A DNA stretch of 64,000 nucleotides from Pollutimonas bauzanensis. GTDB taxonomy: Bacteria; Pseudomonadota; Gammaproteobacteria; Burkholderiales; Burkholderiaceae_B. This document shows positions 34,601 through 42,272 of this stretch, piece by piece. A program made the position numbers and the translations under genes. The notes beneath the pieces are model-generated. The model was not told the DNA's origin, searched no databases, and was given only the letters and a program-made list of their open reading frames with translations. The DNA is taken from the NCBI RefSeq assembly GCF_900129885.1, contig NZ_FQXE01000004.1, positions 1 to 64,000 of the forward strand, given 5' to 3'. Position 1 is the stretch's first letter, and every line of letters begins with the position of its first letter.

Positions 34601-35918
34601 CGGCAGCGTCGTCAACAACGGCACAGTCCGCCCCGGCGGATCGATCGGAACACTGACCATCGTCGGCGACTATACCCAAAGCGAACAGGGTACGCTCATG
34701 TTCGACATCAGCCCCACCACGGCCTCCAAGCTGAATGTGACGGGCACGGCCACCCTGGCCGGCACCTTGTCCTTGTTGTACGGACCGGGTACTTATACCG
34801 CCCAGACCTATCATTTGCTTAGCGCCGGTAATGTGGTCGGCAACTTCACCACGGTAATCGACAATGCGCCGGAAGGATTGAATCTGGCCAGGCAGACCGG
34901 CGCCGACTTCCTGAATCTGGAAATCACCGGATCAGGCAGGCTTGGCCCTATCATCGTGCGCCCCACCAATGCGACAATATTTGGCGCCATGGGCTCGGTA
35001 GCCTTGCGCGAGGGACAGCGGGTCAATGACGTATTGCTCAATCGCCTGGGCCGCGAATGCGACTCGCCGCTGTCGCCAAGCAGCAGCTGCATTCAAACCC
35101 AGCGCCAGACCTGGATGCAGGTCAGCGGCACCGATACTCGCGTCGACGGCAATGACAACGCTCCGGACTATCGCGACCGGCGCTACGGTTTTCTGGCGGG
35201 AACGGACCGCGGGTGGGGCGACTGGACGGTCGGCGTGGCCGGCGGCTATAGCCATTCCGATGTCACTGAAAGCGGCTCCAATGCCAGAGGCAAGATCGAT
35301 ACGCTGCGTGTCGCCGGCTATGGCGCACGTCCTCTTGGCCCGCTGAACCTGGCCGCCACCGTCGGTTACGCCTATGACTTCCTGTCATCGAATCGTCCGT
35401 TCGGATCGCTGGGCAGCGCCAAAGGCGACAGCCATGGCCAGGAACTGCATGCCGGCTTGCAGGCCAGCGCGCCGCTGCCTGCGGGCCCGGTGGTTGTCAC
35501 TCCCCGCCTGGGAGTGCGCTATCAGTATTTCCACGGCAATAGCTTTGATGAAAGCGGGCCGACCAGCCAGAACCTGAGCGTCGACACACAAAACCTGCGC
35601 AGTCTGCAACCCTATGCGGGCATCACGCTAGACTATCCGTTCAATACCAGCGGGACCAAGCCGGCCCTGGTCCAGGCCCGCCTGGGCTATGCCTACGAAA
35701 CCCTGGGCATAGGCCGCAATATGGCGGTGACATCGGCGGATGGAACAGGCTTTGTCATCCCTGGAGCAACCGACTCGCGCGGTATGCTGACCGCAGGCCT
35801 GGGGGCTAACATGTCTATAGGCAAGTCGTTGAGCCTCTATGTCAGCTACGACGCATTGCTCAAAACCGGCAATGTCTCGGCGCAAACACTGCAGGGCGGG
35901 ATGAATTACCGCTTTTGA
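31620..35918 (+). CDS. Autotransporter adhesin-type outer-membrane protein
   Basis: A 1432-residue type V secretion protein. The N-terminus is an extended signal peptide (basic head RKRQCAGTMITACALAIMG, cleavage near VWA-NGG, about residue 51). The passenger opens with a glycine-rich zone of GG.GG repeats (about 52-350), then 57-residue repeats (about 430-565), then beta-helix with two autotransporter-associated repeats (KTGDGTLTLAGTNNTYQGGT and KAGTGLMILNGVNTYTG). The C-terminal beta-barrel fills about residues 1150-1432 (WMQVSGTDTRVDGN, YGFLAGTDRGWGDWTVGVAG) and ends in Phe (GGMNYRF), as BAM substrates do. No protease motif was seen, so adhesion is likelier than enzymatic activity. Confidence 0.9.
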   Translation: MNHLDLLVCPSPLNTPQAATPASIARKRQCAGTMITACALAIMGLAGTPVWANGGNGGNGSLNGSPVSGGSGGTPTAPTGGIVTNNGGDPGAEAYAGAGGGSVSRIDGTGGSGGKGSDGFLEDNAGGAGGTVGALVISSDPIVGGDGGAGKNFDQSKQVGASGGGGGGFGLVLTGTQQIISSLDITGGDGGNGGQGILDSFSSAGGGGGGEGGGGVLLTDTSSFINNATLQGGKGGDGGGTGGPPGFSPFIAPPSTANGGDGGDGGAGVELVKGGSITNNGFIWGGAGGNGGVSYDGSNGIQGNGGAGISGSGGAVFITNSGMIQGGSGNKGGAGVQLVGGGTVVNNVEASIEGGNSDSSNQSSSGIMASASTAVINFGEISAGQSGRGGAGVQLQNGGSVTNHAGASITGEPINPCFSLCLFSAPTESGNAGIIGSGSAVTVDNSGLILGSSGTKGGAGVQLEAGGTIINHADGAIAGGDSWDDYGAAGIIGSGSAVTVNNSGTIQGSSGVTGGAGVQLDAGGTIINNADGTITGGYSSDDYGAAGIIGSNIAIINSGSISGGSGYFQGAAIEFTGGVNSLEIRGNNGILHGTTGIVNANTGTNTLILGGDASNASFNTGYIGINNVYQGFSKYQKTGSGTWNLGGEPEDNIFTMIPTTSTPATAWTISEGTLAIRSDASLGAASGNNTDLTFDGGTLKILAPALGFVAMPATNITMERNIALASGSGTIDIPHSDDQLTLNGAIAGPGGLTKTGDGTLTLAGTNNTYQGGTTVGKGLVQVASAGAGSLGSGPVAVAGGTLAFGNTSSAAGLAIHNQAGGNTLFNDQATAGNAAITNDGALSFNADASLGDARIANNASAVIAGNSTAGQATFINAANGVIDIRSHNNGGVSIGSLSGAGSVLLGGNTLTLGGLNKDETFNGIIADGGPGAAGSLVKAGTGLMILNGVNTYTGLTTVDGGTLEIGDLDTPTASIVGNVQVNPAGTLRGHGTVGGSVVNNGTVRPGGSIGTLTIVGDYTQSEQGTLMFDISPTTASKLNVTGTATLAGTLSLLYGPGTYTAQTYHLLSAGNVVGNFTTVIDNAPEGLNLARQTGADFLNLEITGSGRLGPIIVRPTNATIFGAMGSVALREGQRVNDVLLNRLGRECDSPLSPSSSCIQTQRQTWMQVSGTDTRVDGNDNAPDYRDRRYGFLAGTDRGWGDWTVGVAGGYSHSDVTESGSNARGKIDTLRVAGYGARPLGPLNLAATVGYAYDFLSSNRPFGSLGSAKGDSHGQELHAGLQASAPLPAGPVVVTPRLGVRYQYFHGNSFDESGPTSQNLSVDTQNLRSLQPYAGITLDYPFNTSGTKPALVQARLGYAYETLGIGRNMAVTSADGTGFVIPGATDSRGMLTAGLGANMSIGKSLSLYVSYDALLKTGNVSAQTLQGGMNYRF
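32916..33310 (+). repeat. 171-bp tandem repeats in the autotransporter passenger
   Basis: Copies start at 32916, 33087 and 33258 (exactly 171 bp = 57 residues apart). Each begins GGCAT.ATCGG and encodes AGIIGSGSAVTV.NSG...GG. The third diverges after about 40 bp. Looser versions of the unit extend upstream to about 32450. Unequal recombination between them could change the passenger length. Confidence 0.75.
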
Positions 35919-35925
35919 GACCTGA

Positions 35926-35939
35926 GCCGGTGGACCGGC
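35926..35939. terminator. Short hairpin between convergent genes
   Basis: GCCGGT-GG-ACCGGC is a perfect 6-bp stem just after the autotransporter stop and before the convergent flavin reductase end. There is no T run, so it is a weak terminator candidate. Confidence 0.3.
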
Positions 35940-35948
35940 CAATGAACG

Positions 35949-36491
35949 CTAGATGCCGGGCGGGAGCTTGGAGGCCATCATCTTCTTCCGGTCCATCTTT
36001 TCTCCGTCGACGATGAAGGTGCCGTCGCCGACGGCGTGAACCGTACGCTTCTCCTTGCTTGCGGGATTGATGTATGCGGCAACCGCCTCCAGCACGACAA
36101 TGTTGTGCTTCTTGATGATGTCGGTGACCTTGCACTCGATATTGGCAAGGCATTCCTTGATCAGGGGTGGCCTGATGAGCTTGGCGCGTACGGGTGTGAG
36201 CTCGAACTTGGAAAACTTGTCTGTATCCGCCCCGGAGCACGTCCCTATGCCAACCACCTTGTCCAGCAAGTCGACGGTGGGGATGGCAATGACGCATTCC
36301 AGATTTTTTCGCAACGCGGCGAAGGAGTAATTCCATTCACCCGTGGTGATGGCAAATACTGGAGTGAAATCCATCACCATGGTCCAGGAGATGGTCATGA
36401 TGTTGTCTTTTCCCCCGTCATGGGTAGTCACGAGAACCACGGGCCCCGATTCCATCAGCGTAAACGCCTTGCTCAGGTTCAACTGCCGCAT
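35949..36491 (-). CDS. Flavin reductase-like protein
   Basis: A 180-residue protein of the flavin-reductase-like (FMN-binding split barrel) family: GPVVLVTTHDGGKDNIMTISW at the start, then EWNYSFAALRKNLECVIAIP and GTCSGADTDKFSKFELTP. It should bind FMN and pass electrons from NAD(P)H. Relatives supply reduced flavin to monooxygenases or reduce small electrophiles. It is monocistronic, and its neighbours do not hint at a partner. Confidence 0.88.
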   Translation of the reverse strand: MRQLNLSKAFTLMESGPVVLVTTHDGGKDNIMTISWTMVMDFTPVFAITTGEWNYSFAALRKNLECVIAIPTVDLLDKVVGIGTCSGADTDKFSKFELTPVRAKLIRPPLIKECLANIECKVTDIIKKHNIVVLEAVAAYINPASKEKRTVHAVGDGTFIVDGEKMDRKKMMASKLPPGI

Positions 36492-36547
36492 GAAGCCACC
36501 TCCGAGATTGATGCAGTGATTCGTTGCACGGATGCGGTGCCATACCG

Positions 36548-37096
36548 CTAATCTTTCGCCTTGGGTGCGCTGAGGCTCTTGCTATAGTAGCCCGACTGGT
36601 CGAAGCAGCAGACGCGCTTCTTGCCTGAAGCAAGCATCTCGCAGGCATTGTCGACCCTGCGTTTTCGAGTCTCGGCCTGTTTTGCGGACTCGATCCAATG
36701 GATCCAGTCAAGCCGTGCGATGGTCGTCGTGTCTTCCCAGGTAGTTTGAGCCGCCGGAGACGTGGCAAGAGCTTCCTGCAGGTCATCGGGCACCTGCGGT
36801 TCCGGTTCCGGGTCGGACGGAGCAACTTGAACGGCGACCATGTCGCCAAGCGACGCAGCGGCAGCCTCCTGGAGCTCCTCGCTCACCTTGAGCCAGTGGC
36901 CGAGTTGGCCATCCGGTTCAAGCGTGGCTTGAAAAGGGTGCCCATTGATGGTTCCTTCTACCGACGTCCTGCCACGCCTCGGCAACGTGTCGCTGGCGGA
37001 TTTTGGCAGGACAAGGAACGCCCATGCGCCGTCCTTGCCGGGGTTCGCCGGACGAAGCAGTTTTGTCTTGAATGTAGATGCTTCTGTTTCCGCCAT
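36548..37096 (-). CDS. YdeI/OmpD-associated (DUF1905) family protein
   Basis: ATG 37096 (MAETEASTFKTKLLRP) was chosen because DUF1905 begins with FKTKL. The first 95 residues are DUF1905 (PRRGRTSVEGTINGHPFQAT, GQLGHWLKVSEEL). The rest is the YdeI/omdA domain (LQEALATSPAAQTTWE, SAKQAETRKRRVDNACEML). Relatives in other bacteria are linked to peptide or bacteriocin resistance, but the mechanism is not known. The upstream 70 bases of the longer frame lack support. Confidence 0.82.
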   Translation of the reverse strand: MAETEASTFKTKLLRPANPGKDGAWAFLVLPKSASDTLPRRGRTSVEGTINGHPFQATLEPDGQLGHWLKVSEELQEAAAASLGDMVAVQVAPSDPEPEPQVPDDLQEALATSPAAQTTWEDTTTIARLDWIHWIESAKQAETRKRRVDNACEMLASGKKRVCCFDQSGYYSKSLSAPKAKD

Positions 37097-37257
37097 TTCA
37101 GGATACCTTTGACGCCAAACCAGATTCAGAGCAAACCCCATCGCAGTTGCTGCTCGGATAAACACTGACCAGCTTACATCGCCCGCAGAGGAATTCCAAG
37201 AGGCTTACCGCGGCAGGCCTGCCCAATGCCATGGCCACGGTATTCGCGAACCGCGCT

Positions 37258-37315
37258 GAAATGCTTCCGATGCCCTACCCTTTGAAGAAATGCTCCCGAT
37301 GCCCTACCCTTTGAA
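37258..37315. repeat. Two tandem 29-bp repeats
   Basis: GAAATGCT.CCGATGCCCTA followed by CCCTTTGAA occurs twice in a row (37258-37286 and 37287-37315) with one mismatch. The surrounding 37166-37416 has no gene I can support. Confidence 0.85.
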
Positions 37316-37416
37316 TTATGTGCCCGGTCATCATCCGCAGCGCGTCGGCTGCCAGGTGGCCGGCCCGTCCGGACATGGCCACCTCTTCAGGCGCAGGGAT
37401 GGGACAATCCGCGCAC

Positions 37417-38268
37417 TCATGCTGGCGCAAGCGCGGCGGCGATGGAGTCTTTCAGCGGCGTGGTCGGTCGGCCGATAAGTTTCGATAGTTGGCGGGAGTC
37501 GTCAAACAAGGCGCCCTTGGCGGCTTCGGCGTCGAACGAGGCCAGCGCCTCAGGCCAGGGCGCGGGAAGGCCTGCCGCGGTGAGTGCCGCCGCGTAGTCG
37601 GCGGGAGGCAGGTCCTTATAAGGGATGTTCCTGCCTGTTTGGCGCGAGATTTCGGCGGCCAGTTCAGCCAAGGTGTATGCCGAGTCCCCGGCCAGCTCAT
37701 AGGTTTTGCCCTCGTGGCCGGCGGTCGTCAACACCGCCACCGCCGCATCGGCAAAATCGGCGCGCGCGGCTGAAGCAATCTTTCCTTGCCCTGCGCTTCC
37801 GATGAACGCGCCGTGCGCCACGGCGGGCCCGACGGAGGCGGTGTAGTTTTCGGTGTACCACCCGTTGCGCAGCAAAGTGACACTCAACCCGGAGGCTTTC
37901 AGGAGCGCTTCGGTTTCGGCATGCTCGGGCGCCAGGCTCAATGTGGAGCGCTCTGCGTGTAGCAGGCTTGTGTAGGCCACGCGCTTGACGCCGGCCTTTT
38001 TGGCGGCCTCGATGATATTGCGATGCTGGGCCACGCGCTGGCCGATTTCGCTGCCCGAAATCATCAAGAGCGTGTCGACCCCGGCGAGCGCTTTGTCCAG
38101 GGTGTCGGGCCGGGTGTAGTCTGCCTCGCGCACCTCCACGCCCAGGCCGGCGGCCTTGGAGGGGGTGCGCGCCAGCGCGACGATGTCGCCGGCCGGCACT
38201 TTGGCGCCTAACCGTTCGATGACGAGGCAACCCAGATGGCCGGAGGCGCCGGTGATTGCGATTTTCAT
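37417..38268 (-). CDS. NAD(P)H:quinone oxidoreductase-like (QorB/YtfG type, NmrA fold)
   Basis: ATG 38268 (MKIAITGASGHLGCLVIERL) gives 283 residues. The Rossmann GASGHLG motif and VVREADY/LLMISGSEIGQRVAQH resemble E. coli QorB (YtfG), an atypical SDR that reduces quinones with NADPH. The divergent gene encodes an HxlR regulator, as in the ytfG-ytfH (qorB-qorR) arrangement. The longer frame from 38337 runs into the regulator promoter and is not the start. Substrate not proven. Confidence 0.85.
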   Translation of the reverse strand: MKIAITGASGHLGCLVIERLGAKVPAGDIVALARTPSKAAGLGVEVREADYTRPDTLDKALAGVDTLLMISGSEIGQRVAQHRNIIEAAKKAGVKRVAYTSLLHAERSTLSLAPEHAETEALLKASGLSVTLLRNGWYTENYTASVGPAVAHGAFIGSAGQGKIASAARADFADAAVAVLTTAGHEGKTYELAGDSAYTLAELAAEISRQTGRNIPYKDLPPADYAAALTAAGLPAPWPEALASFDAEAAKGALFDDSRQLSKLIGRPTTPLKDSIAAALAPA

Positions 38269-38339
38269 GGTTTTTCCTGATTCGGTGATCGATGGAGCTA
38301 GCAGTATGATGTTGACACTAATTTTTTGGAAGTACATAC

Positions 38340-38774
38340 ATGAACGTAAGTGTCGAAAGCAATGGGCAGCAGCGCGTCGACGATAAGCCGACCTTGTTGA
38401 ATAGAATGCGCCGTGGAGAGCTGCTCGTCGAAGCGTGTCCGTCGCGTGAAGTGCTCAAGCACGTCACCAGCCGATGGGGCGTACTGGTCCTCCTCGTGCT
38501 GGAGACCCGCGTTCATCGCTTCAGTGAATTGCGGCGCGCGATAGGCGGCGTCAGCGAAAGAATGCTTGCGCAGACCCTGCAATGGCTGGCGAGCGACGGA
38601 TTGGTCGACCGAATTGCCTACGACGTGGTCCCGCCGCATGTGGAATACCGGCTGACGCCACTTGGCCGCGAGGCGGCTGAAAAAGTCAGAGGGCTAGCGG
38701 ACTGGATTGAAGCCAGCCTCCCCCGGATTCTTCAGGCTCAGGACAGCCGCAGCCAAAAGCGCGCTTCCGCGTAG
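38340..38774 (+). CDS. HxlR-family transcriptional regulator
   Basis: A 144-residue protein. CPSREVLKHVTSRWGVLVLL is the HxlR opening with its conserved Cys. HRFSELRRAIGGVSERMLAQ and LQWLASDGLVDRIAYD follow as the winged helix, with PPHVEYRLTPLGRE as the wing. HxlR proteins often sense electrophiles or quinones through that Cys. Only 71 bp separate it from the divergent quinone reductase, so the shared promoter is its probable target (like QorR/YtfH). Confidence 0.92.
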   Translation: MNVSVESNGQQRVDDKPTLLNRMRRGELLVEACPSREVLKHVTSRWGVLVLLVLETRVHRFSELRRAIGGVSERMLAQTLQWLASDGLVDRIAYDVVPPHVEYRLTPLGREAAEKVRGLADWIEASLPRILQAQDSRSQKRASA

Positions 38775-38800
38775 CTCGGCCCGGAGTCCCGAGCCACGCC

Positions 38801-38842
38801 TGCGCCCCGCTCCATTCCACGCGGCTGACTTTCAGGCCTATA
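38801..38842 (-). pseudogene. Smallest remnant of the reductase gene
   Basis: GCGCCCCGCTCCATTCCACG and CGGCTGACTTTCAGGCCTA match about 9208-9247 of the reductase gene (minus strand). Confidence 0.65.
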
Positions 38843-38910
38843 TGCATCGCGATTCATGGTAAATTTAATTGAGCCCGGATCAGCCGGTGCCGCTATGGGA
38901 GAGTAGACAA

Positions 38911-39543
38911 ATGCCGGAACCAAGCAATCTCCTGGCCTTCGCCGCCATTGCGCTGGGCATGGTCCTGACCCCCGGCCCGAACATGGTCTATCTGATCTCG
39001 CGATCGATCTGCCAGGGCAGGGCTGCTGGACTGATCTCGCTTGGCGGGGTCGCGCTCGGCTTTGTTTTCTACATGCTGTGCGCCGCGTTCGGCATCACTG
39101 CGCTTGTGATGGCGGTGCCGTTTGCCTACGACACTATCCGCTATGCCGGCGCCCTCTACCTGTTGTGGCTTGCGTGGCAAGCGCTGCGGCCGGGCGGCCG
39201 TTCGCCCTTCGAGGTGAAGAAGCTGCCCGAGGACGGGCCGCGCAAGCTCTTCTTCATGGGCTTCCTGACCAACCTGTTGAACCCCAAGATCGCCATCATG
39301 TACCTGTCGTTGCTGCCGCAGTTCATCGACCCGGCGAGCGGCAGCATGCTGGGCCAAGCCCTTGTCCTCGGAACGACGCAGATCGTCATCAGCATCCTGG
39401 TCAATACGCTGATCGCCATGTCCGCTGCTTCGATCGCGGTGTTCCTCACCCGCCGCCCGAGCTTCGCCGTGATCCAGCGCTGGGTCATGGGAACAGTGCT
39501 TGCCAGTCTCGCTGTCAAGATGGCGACCGAAGCGCGGCGATAG
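38911..39543 (+). CDS. LysE/RhtB-family amino-acid exporter
   Basis: ATG 38911 (MPEPSNLLAFAAIALG) gives 210 residues with about six transmembrane helices and the family signature TPGPNMVYLISRSI...GLISLGGVALG, plus FLTNLLNPKIAIMYLSLLPQF. It should export an amino acid or related metabolite. It is monocistronic and convergent with the GGDEF gene. Confidence 0.9.
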   Translation: MPEPSNLLAFAAIALGMVLTPGPNMVYLISRSICQGRAAGLISLGGVALGFVFYMLCAAFGITALVMAVPFAYDTIRYAGALYLLWLAWQALRPGGRSPFEVKKLPEDGPRKLFFMGFLTNLLNPKIAIMYLSLLPQFIDPASGSMLGQALVLGTTQIVISILVNTLIAMSAASIAVFLTRRPSFAVIQRWVMGTVLASLAVKMATEARR

Positions 39544-39587
39544 AAATTGCTGAAGTCGATGCGCGCCGGCCGATTCCCGGCCGACAA

Positions 39588-40763
39588 TCAGGTTGCGGCA
39601 GGGCGCGTGGCTATCGGCGCCAATTCGAGTCGATTGCCGCCCAGCGATTTCGCGCGGTACAACGCTTGGTCCGCGGCGGCAAGCCCATCGACAAGCGCGG
39701 ACATGTCGTTTTCGAATTGCGCAAGGCCGATGCTGACTGTTGCCGGTATTCCGATGCTGTCTGTCGAGTTGGAGATCGTCTCGGCGAAACGTCTCGCGAC
39801 GGTCTCGCCCAGCGCCTTGGCGCGGAGCGCGTCGTCGCCGGACAGCAGCGCGGCGAACTCTTCCCCGCCGATACGCGCCAGAATCGCATCGGGCCCCAAC
39901 ACGCTCTGGACTATTTCCGCGAACGACTTCAGCACTTTGTCACCCGTGTGGTGACCGTATACATCATTGATCGATTTGAAGCGATCAAGATCGAACGCGA
40001 GCACGGAAATGGGCCCGTTTCCTTCCCCGCCGTCGATGATGCGCGCCCCCTGTTCAAAAAACCATCTCCGATTGCCAAGGCGGGTCAGATAGTCCGTCCG
40101 GGATTCCCGCAAGAGCTGGCCGTGAGCCTCCTCGCGGATGAGCTTCAGCAAGGCCATCGGCAATATGACCGAATACAGCACACCCTCGTATATCGTGATC
40201 TTGCTGGCGACCGGCTGTATCGCCTGCCCGTACACTGTCACCAACCAGGGCAGGATGAATGCTCTGACGGCATATAACAGAGCGTGGACGCCCGTCACCG
40301 CCACGACGATATGCCGCGAACGCAGCGATCTCATCCCGTCGCATCGCAGCATCTCCCGAGCCGTCATGGCGCTCACGACAGCGATCGGAACCGAGCTGAC
40401 ATAGTTCCACAGGACGTCTTGCCATCGCACGCCCCAGGCCGCCCACACCAGCGCCATCACGATCAGCAAGCCGGCTGAACCCGCGCGGTACTGTCGGCCG
40501 CTCAATGATGCGACGCCGCCGAGGACCAGGAGATAGCCGCCGAGAATGGCGAGATGGCTGATGGCGGAGCCGATTGCACCGGGCAGGTCGCGGCGCAACA
40601 GCGCCGCTGCGCAGCCGATCGCGAGCATCGCGAACCCGGCCGCCAGAAGCCGCAACCCCTTGCTGCGCTTGGGATGGGCCCTGTGCTCCCAGAACATCAT
40701 CCCGGCGCCGACGAGTAGCGTTCCGACGGCAAGGAGGTAAAGCGTGAGTAGATCGACGTACAT
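39588..40763 (-). CDS. Membrane-bound GGDEF diguanylate cyclase
   Basis: A 391-residue protein. The first 210 residues hold about six to seven hydrophobic helices (LLTLYLLAVGTLLVGAGMMF onwards), probably a membrane sensor. The C-terminal GGDEF domain has DYLTRLGNRRWFFEQ, FDLDRFKSINDVYGHHTGD and ARIGGEEFAALL (GGEEF active site), so it should make cyclic-di-GMP. The allosteric I-site (RxxD before GGEEF) is LGPD here, so product inhibition is probably absent. No EAL or other output domain is present. Confidence 0.92.
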   Translation of the reverse strand: MYVDLLTLYLLAVGTLLVGAGMMFWEHRAHPKRSKGLRLLAAGFAMLAIGCAAALLRRDLPGAIGSAISHLAILGGYLLVLGGVASLSGRQYRAGSAGLLIVMALVWAAWGVRWQDVLWNYVSSVPIAVVSAMTAREMLRCDGMRSLRSRHIVVAVTGVHALLYAVRAFILPWLVTVYGQAIQPVASKITIYEGVLYSVILPMALLKLIREEAHGQLLRESRTDYLTRLGNRRWFFEQGARIIDGGEGNGPISVLAFDLDRFKSINDVYGHHTGDKVLKSFAEIVQSVLGPDAILARIGGEEFAALLSGDDALRAKALGETVARRFAETISNSTDSIGIPATVSIGLAQFENDMSALVDGLAAADQALYRAKSLGGNRLELAPIATRPAAT

Positions 40764-40925
40764 CCCGAATTTGAATATATCGCGCCGATGCAGCGCGGTG
40801 ACTAGCGGATTTTACGTTGAAAACCCGCCGGCGCGATGCTGCGCATCCTTCGGATTTGGCAGCGGGAGGGCTCTTATCTTGAACGACCATACGCTGCTTG
40901 ACAGGCGATTGGGCTTAATATTATT

Positions 40926-40954
40926 ATGTTCGCATAATGATAAATATGTTCGCC
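40926..40954 (-). promoter_or_regulatory. Operator-like site A, upstream of the SDR-DUF35 operon
   Basis: Read on the minus strand, GGCGAACATA...(12 bp)...GCGAACAT. It shares both half-sites and their 20-bp spacing with sites B (45746) and C (50308). It ends 37 bp before the first gene. It is probably the binding site of the IclR regulator at 45806. Confidence 0.7.
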
Positions 40955-40991
40955 AGGAGTACATTCTTAGGCCAGACCAAATAGGAGCAAC

Positions 40992-41816
40992 ATGCAAACA
41001 CTAAAAGACAAAGTCGCCGTGGTGACCGGTTCAGGCCGCGGTATAGGTTGTGCAATCGCAAAGAAGCTGGCATCCCATGGGGCCAGGGTCATTGTTAATG
41101 ACCTGGATGCAGCATTCGCTCAGCAGACGGTGGACGAAATACGCGCGGCAGGAGGGGTTGCCGAGGCTTTCGTAGGTAGTGTGGTAGAGGAGTCTTTTGG
41201 CCAGCGCTTGGTCGACAAGGCTATAGACTGCTTTGGCGGACTGGACATCATCATCAATAACGCGGGTTATACCTGGGATGGGGTGATTCAGAAGATGAGT
41301 GACGAACAGTGGCAAGCCATGCTTGACGTGCACATCACGGCGCCGTTTCGCGTACTGCGGGCAGCCGCCAATTTCATCCGGGAGGCATCGCGCCAGGAAA
41401 ATCAAGCCGGCCAGGATATTTACCGAAAGGTGGTCAATATTTCATCGACTTCAGGAATTATGGGCAATGCGGGCCAAGCCAACTATAGCGCCGCCAAAGC
41501 CGGTATCGCCGGCTTGACGCGCGCGCTAGCCAAGGAGTGGGCTCGTTATAAAGTCAATGTCAACAGCGTAGCGTTCGGTCTGATATCAACCCGGCTTACC
41601 GACGAGCCAGCCACCGCCGAAGGCATGACGGAAATCGACGGGCACATGGTAAAGATCGGGACCGGTGGGGATGCGCGAACCCGCATGCTCGCCGCCATCC
41701 CTATGGGTCGCGCGGGCACCGTTGAAGAAGCCGCCGGCGCAGTCTATCTATTTTGCCTACCCGAATCCAATTACATCTCAGGTCAGACTGTTATTTGCGG
41801 CGGCGGACGTCCCTGA
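40992..41816 (+). CDS. Short-chain dehydrogenase (FabG-like), first gene of catabolic operon
   Basis: A 274-residue classical [22 protein letters not shown] (cofactor), VNDLDAA (acid after strand 2, favouring NAD), NNAGYTWDG, the active site [10 protein letters not shown] with [12 protein letters not shown] (Tyr, Lys), and [12 protein letters not shown] at the end. In this setting it likely oxidises the 3-hydroxyacyl-CoA made by the MaoC hydratase, or a ring alcohol of the substrate. It is preceded by operator-like site A. A ferredoxin gene follows 34 bp later. Confidence 0.9.
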   Translation: MQTLKDKVAVVTGSGRGIGCAIAKKLASHGARVIVNDLDAAFAQQTVDEIRAAGGVAEAFVGSVVEESFGQRLVDKAIDCFGGLDIIINNAGYTWDGVIQKMSDEQWQAMLDVHITAPFRVLRAAANFIREASRQENQAGQDIYRKVVNISSTSGIMGNAGQANYSAAKAGIAGLTRALAKEWARYKVNVNSVAFGLISTRLTDEPATAEGMTEIDGHMVKIGTGGDARTRMLAAIPMGRAGTVEEAAGAVYLFCLPESNYISGQTVICGGGRP

Positions 41817-41850
41817 CAGAAAGCCTTGTGACATCACGCGGAGTAAAACT

Positions 41851-42195
41851 ATGCCTTTTGTAGTTACCGATGCATGCATCCGATGCCTCTATACCAATTG
41901 CGTCGAGGTCTGTCCGGTCGATTGCTTTTTTTGCGGTGAAGTAATGCTTGTCATCAGCCCCGACAAATGCATCGACTGTGGCGCCTGTGCGCCCCAATGC
42001 CCAGTGTCGGCAATCGTGCCAGATACTGATCCGTTGGCTGATAAATGGCTGCCGATCAATGCGGAATTTTCGGCGACGTGGCCGTCCATTACCCATAAAC
42101 GCGAGCACCCGCCTGACGCCGATGCGTATCGCGACCAACCGTCCAAATTCGAGAGATATTTTTCCAGCGCGCCTGACGCGCAGGAAAAATTCTGA
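41851..42195 (+). CDS. FdxA-type 7Fe ferredoxin
   Basis: ATG 41851 ([12 protein letters not shown]) gives 114 residues. Cysteines follow the two-cluster pattern: C-x2-C-x4-C-x3-CP early ([16 protein letters not shown]), then [12 protein letters not shown]. This is the layout of ferredoxins with one [3Fe-4S] and one [4Fe-4S] cluster. It would carry electrons to or from an oxidoreductase of the pathway. The most obvious partner in the window is the FAD protein at 48856-50232, but no oxygenase is present. It lies within the operon (34 bp after the SDR, 77 bp before the binding-protein gene). Confidence 0.9.
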   Translation: MPFVVTDACIRCLYTNCVEVCPVDCFFCGEVMLVISPDKCIDCGACAPQCPVSAIVPDTDPLADKWLPINAEFSATWPSITHKREHPPDADAYRDQPSKFERYFSSAPDAQEKF

Positions 42196-42272
42196 TTCCC
42201 GACGATTTTCCCGCTGCACTTCGCGGCAAGACATGCTGCGATTCTGATTCTAATAAAACTAAGGAGACTCAC

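Noticed and set aside
37258-37315. Tandem 29-bp repeat as a CRISPR array
   Set aside because: Only two units with no spacer between them and no cas genes.
39078-40277. 399-residue plus-strand frame across lysE and the GGDEF gene
   Set aside because: It overlaps two well-supported genes in other frames and shows no domain.
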